A stretch of DNA of 9,288 nucleotides. Origin: Gammaproteobacteria bacterium (GTDB lineage Bacteria; Pseudomonadota; Gammaproteobacteria; Tenderiales; Tenderiaceae). Location: contig JALTMR010000549.1 in the NCBI GenBank assembly GCA_027001525.1, forward strand, positions 1 to 9,288. Reading direction: 5' to 3'. Of the stretch, positions 6,656 through 9,288 are shown piece by piece (the stretch's first letter is position 1; the number at the start of each line of letters is the position of its first letter). Position numbers and translations under genes: made by a program. The notes under the pieces were generated by a model. It was not told the DNA's origin. It worked only from the letters and a program-made list of their open reading frames with translations, and ran no database searches.

Positions 6656-9249
6656 TGGACAGTAACGGCCTCAAATTCTGGTTACTGGCCGACGCCCACC
6701 ACTGGCTGACAGCGGGGGAACCGCCGGAGCTGGAGTATGACGATGCTCGCCGTGCTCTGCGCCTCGCCCGTCAGCGGCGCGACGAGACGATCAACGAAAA
6801 TCGCAGCGTGGCTGAAACGCGCCTGGAGACGGTGCCTCAGACTCGCGACAGCCTGGATAATCGGGCCTGGTTCGATCCCGAATGGCACCAGGTGATGGCC
6901 AGCGGGGTGGATGGTGCGCCTGTGGTTATTTATCGTCTGGAAGAGGGCCGGTCTCCTGGCACTGGTTTGACCGACATGGCCCTGGGGGATGACGGGGTGC
7001 TCTACATGGCGGTGGATGGCCACATCATTCTGCACGACCGGCGTGAGCGCTGGCGCGATGTGGTGGTCAGCGGCGATGACTTTCAGGCCTGGCGTCTGGC
7101 TCCCATACCGGGTGGCGGTGTCTGGGTGCTGGACAGAGCCCGGCGCAAGTTAGCGCGTCTGACCGGTTACCCTCTCTCCGATCGTGCCTACAAACCCTAC
7201 GCGGCTGATGTTGTTCGCCCCTGTCGTGAAAATGCCAACCCGCCCCGCCTGACCGTGATGACAGAGGCGGCCTGGCCGGCCGGGGAGCAGCCGGTGGCAT
7301 TGGCCTGCAATCTGCGCGGCGAGCTGGTGTTGTTAAGCTGGCTGGCCGATGGGGACAGCCGGCTGCGCTGGCTCGGTGAGGATGGCCGTCTGACCGAGCC
7401 GGTAACGCTGCTGGGCAGCGTCAGCCCCTACAGCATCGCCTGGGTCAGCAATGACGCGGTGGCACTGCTGTTAACCGGCAGCCCGGTTGGTGATGGCGGC
7501 GCCCTGCAAAATGAAGCACGGGTCTACCGCGTAAACCGGCTTCAGCCCCCCGCCAGCCAATGGCCTGTGGGTGATCTCTATCCGCTGCAACGCGACTACA
7601 GTTTTGGTCCCTTTCTCCATGGTCTCGACTATCCGCCCCACTATCCGGGCTTTTCCGCCAGCCGTGGGCTCAACAGGTTGTCGTTTCCGTTTTACCGTCG
7701 TCGGGGGGAGGCGAGCAACGCCGCCCCGGCGGTCTCTTTTATAGACGCGGGTATGGGCGCAGGTATGGGCGCAGGTATGGACGCTGGTGAGGTCGATGCC
7801 ACCTGGCACCGCCTCTATCTCGAAGCGGCGATTCCGAGAGGCTGTGGTATTCGGGTGTGGTTAGCCGCTAGCAATGAGCGTCTGGATCACGACGGCATCG
7901 CTCCGGATAGCTGGTTCGAACATCGATTCGGTGAGCGTTATCAGCAGGGAGGGCGCAGTGATCTGCCCGTGGCGGTGTGGGAGTCCCAGGCTTCGGAACT
8001 GCCTCACCACCCGGGCCTGATGCCCTGTGAACGGCAGGTGAACCGGGCGGGGCTCTTCTCCGTGCTGATTCAGCGAGCCGGGCGCAGGGTGCGCTCGCTG
8101 CGGGGGCGATACCTTCACGTCAGGGTTGAACTCACCGGCCCCGGCAACGCGACGCCGGAGCTGTTCGCCCTGCGTGCCTACGGCAGCCGCTTCTCCTACG
8201 TCGAACACTATCTGCCCAGGCTCTACTGGGAGACTACGTTCAAACCCGAGGCCGATGCGCCGGGCCCGGCCACACAGGCCGACTTTCTGGAGCGCTTCAT
8301 CGGTAACGTTGAAGGCGTGATGACCTCACTGGAGGATCGCATCGCCTACAGCGATCTGGTGACCCGCCCCGGAACGGTGCCGGCGGAGGCACTGGCGTGG
8401 CTGGCCGATTGGGTCGGCTTCCAGTTTGAAGCCGGGTGGTCGGAGTCGCAGCGGCGTCTCTTTTTGAGCCGTGCGCTGGAGCTTTACCAGTGGCATGGCA
8501 CGGTCCGTGGGCTGAGCCTTGCGCTGGATATTGCCACGGATGGCGGTGTCAGCCGTGGCGAGATCGTGGTGCTGGAGGACTACCGCCTGCGCCGCACCTT
8601 CGCCACCGTGCTTGGTGCTGATCTCGATGATGAAGATGACCCCCTGACGCTGGGCGGCATGGAAAGCGGAAACGCTTTTGTGGGGGACACGCTCTTCATC
8701 GGAGACAAGGACCAGGAGGACGAGGCGCTACAGCGCGAGTTTTTGGCTCTGTTTTCAGATGATCTGCGAATTGACCCGGAGGAGCAGGGGGCGATTGATG
8801 CCTTTTTCGAGCGCCTTGCCTACCGCATCACCCTGCTCGTTCACCAAAGCGTGGAACCTCAGGATCTCGGCATGATCGAGCGTATCGCCGAGCGAGAGGT
8901 TCCCGCCCATGTGTTGTGGCGTGTGTTGCCCAGCACCACGCCGTTGCTGGTTGGTATCAGTTCACTGGTGGGGGTGGATACCTACCTCAGTCGCAAGCCA
9001 TCGCCCCGGCCGGCGCGGGTCAACCGCAGTGCGGTGGGGCGGGGCGATTACGTCATGGGCCCGGCGCTACTCGATCCTCGTCTGGAGGGCATGGGCAGTG
9101 GCCGGCCCGACCTGCCGGGACGCAAGCCCGTTGCCCGTGCCGAGGATGTGGTTGCCGCCTACGAGGAGGACATCACCCTCGATGGCAGCGCCTCGGAGGC
9201 TGCGCCGGGGCGCACATTGACCAGCTATCGCTGGCGTTTTATCGACTAG
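6655..9249 (+). CDS. gpI-like tail/baseplate protein with N-terminal propeller-like region and clipped C-terminal PKD-like stub
   Basis: This 864-aa protein has several regions. Residues 90-300 carry blade-like strands (LTDMALGDDGVLYMAVDGHI; PIPGGGVWVLDRARRKLARL; ACNLRGELVLLSWLADGDS), suggesting an NHL-like beta-propeller. Residues 366-377 are a short GMGA repeat. Residues 382-510 look like a beta-sandwich (WHRLYLEAAIPRGCGIRVWL; GRYLHVRVELTGPGNATPEL). Residues 512-650 match the P2 gpI / TIGR02242 tail domain: YVEHYLPRLYWE, QADFLERFIGNVEGVMTSLE, AEALAWLADWVGFQFEAGWS, RALELYQWHGTVRGLSLAL. A family-typical tail follows to about 780 (PAHVLWRVLP, SLVGVDTYLSR). Residues 825-864 begin like a PKD domain (DITLDGSASE, then SYRWRFI) but the stop comes after about 38 of the usual 80 residues. 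In homologues gpI completes the wedge with gpJ and gp25 and links to fibres; the extra domains may face outward. The gpI call is strong, the propeller and sandwich calls are moderate, and truncation is inferred. Confidence 0.88.
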   Translation: MDSNGLKFWLLADAHHWLTAGEPPELEYDDARRALRLARQRRDETINENRSVAETRLETVPQTRDSLDNRAWFDPEWHQVMASGVDGAPVVIYRLEEGRSPGTGLTDMALGDDGVLYMAVDGHIILHDRRERWRDVVVSGDDFQAWRLAPIPGGGVWVLDRARRKLARLTGYPLSDRAYKPYAADVVRPCRENANPPRLTVMTEAAWPAGEQPVALACNLRGELVLLSWLADGDSRLRWLGEDGRLTEPVTLLGSVSPYSIAWVSNDAVALLLTGSPVGDGGALQNEARVYRVNRLQPPASQWPVGDLYPLQRDYSFGPFLHGLDYPPHYPGFSASRGLNRLSFPFYRRRGEASNAAPAVSFIDAGMGAGMGAGMDAGEVDATWHRLYLEAAIPRGCGIRVWLAASNERLDHDGIAPDSWFEHRFGERYQQGGRSDLPVAVWESQASELPHHPGLMPCERQVNRAGLFSVLIQRAGRRVRSLRGRYLHVRVELTGPGNATPELFALRAYGSRFSYVEHYLPRLYWETTFKPEADAPGPATQADFLERFIGNVEGVMTSLEDRIAYSDLVTRPGTVPAEALAWLADWVGFQFEAGWSESQRRLFLSRALELYQWHGTVRGLSLALDIATDGGVSRGEIVVLEDYRLRRTFATVLGADLDDEDDPLTLGGMESGNAFVGDTLFIGDKDQEDEALQREFLALFSDDLRIDPEEQGAIDAFFERLAYRITLLVHQSVEPQDLGMIERIAEREVPAHVLWRVLPSTTPLLVGISSLVGVDTYLSRKPSPRPARVNRSAVGRGDYVMGPALLDPRLEGMGSGRPDLPGRKPVARAEDVVAAYEEDITLDGSASEAAPGRTLTSYRWRFID
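7750..7785 (+). repeat. In-frame 12-bp tandem repeat, three copies
   Basis: Two perfect copies of GGTATGGGCGCA are followed by a third with two changes (GGTATGGACGCT). They encode GMGA-GMGA-GMDA at residues 366-377 of the gpI-like protein, at the join between the propeller-like and sandwich-like regions. Because the unit is a multiple of three, copy-number change would lengthen or shorten a flexible hinge without breaking the frame. Confidence 0.9.
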
Positions 9250-9288
9250 GAGCCTGTCGGACTTAGGTAATCGTAGCGAGCATGGTGG
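9250..9288. other. Possible left end of an inserted mobile element
   Basis: Directly after the early TAG of the gpI-like gene comes GAGCCTGTCGGACTTAGG (9249-9266), followed by 22 more bases to the window edge. The sequence does not continue the PKD-like domain in any frame and has no ribosome site plus start typical of the tight operon upstream. It looks to me like an insertion-sequence terminus placed after a TA or CTAG target, but no transposase or second end is in view. It could instead be ordinary intergenic DNA. Confidence 0.35.

Noticed and set aside
55..9249. Intact prophage rather than CIS
   Set aside because: Only tail baseplate genes are visible, the J-like and I-like proteins are of the large CIS-associated type, and a 722-aa membrane-tailed protein is not a usual phage tail gene. 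The window is too short to exclude head genes further out, so this is a preference, not proof.
9250..9288. Rho-independent terminator after the last gene
   Set aside because: I see no stable GC-rich hairpin followed by a T run. TCGTAGCGA is only a short imperfect palindrome.

Overview
The window is a tightly packed, single-direction (+ strand) stretch of a contractile injection system (CIS) locus: a phage-tail-like device of the extracellular/cytoplasmic CIS (eCIS, PVC/Afp-like) kind. It holds the baseplate and spike genes. In order these are the last 17 codons of an upstream gene; a gpD-like hub protein; a gpV/gp5-like spike with an OB-fold; a 722-aa protein of unnamed family with a hydrophobic C-terminus; a gp25-like baseplate wedge protein; a large gpJ-like baseplate protein; and a gpI-like tail protein fused to an N-terminal propeller-like region. 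No capsid, portal, terminase, lysis or integrase gene is visible, although a 9.3-kb window cannot exclude them nearby.

The six complete genes are joined by overlaps or near-overlaps (ATGA, a 7-base overlap, two TGATG junctions and a 4-base gap). They very probably form one polycistronic, translationally coupled unit whose promoter lies upstream of the window. No gene-free stretch exceeds about 40 bases. The DNA is GC-rich with strong third-position G/C preference and Shine-Dalgarno-type ribosome sites. This suggests a GC-rich Gram-negative bacterium, perhaps a gammaproteobacterium, but nothing in the window fixes the taxon.

By analogy with solved CIS particles, the hub (55-1143) and spike (1140-1832) make the central needle at the bottom of the inner tube. 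The gp25-like, J-like and I-like proteins (3994-9249) build the wedges that hold the sheath and fire it. The 722-aa protein sits where a PAAR tip gene might be expected. It ends in a clear hydrophobic segment, so it is the best candidate for a membrane-docking or otherwise novel component. No PAAR gene, sheath, tube, ATPase, tape measure or effector lies inside the window.

At the right edge the gpI-like gene stops a few residues into what looks like a PKD-type domain. The 39 bases that follow do not continue the domain and resemble the end of an inserted element. The protein may therefore have been shortened by an insertion.
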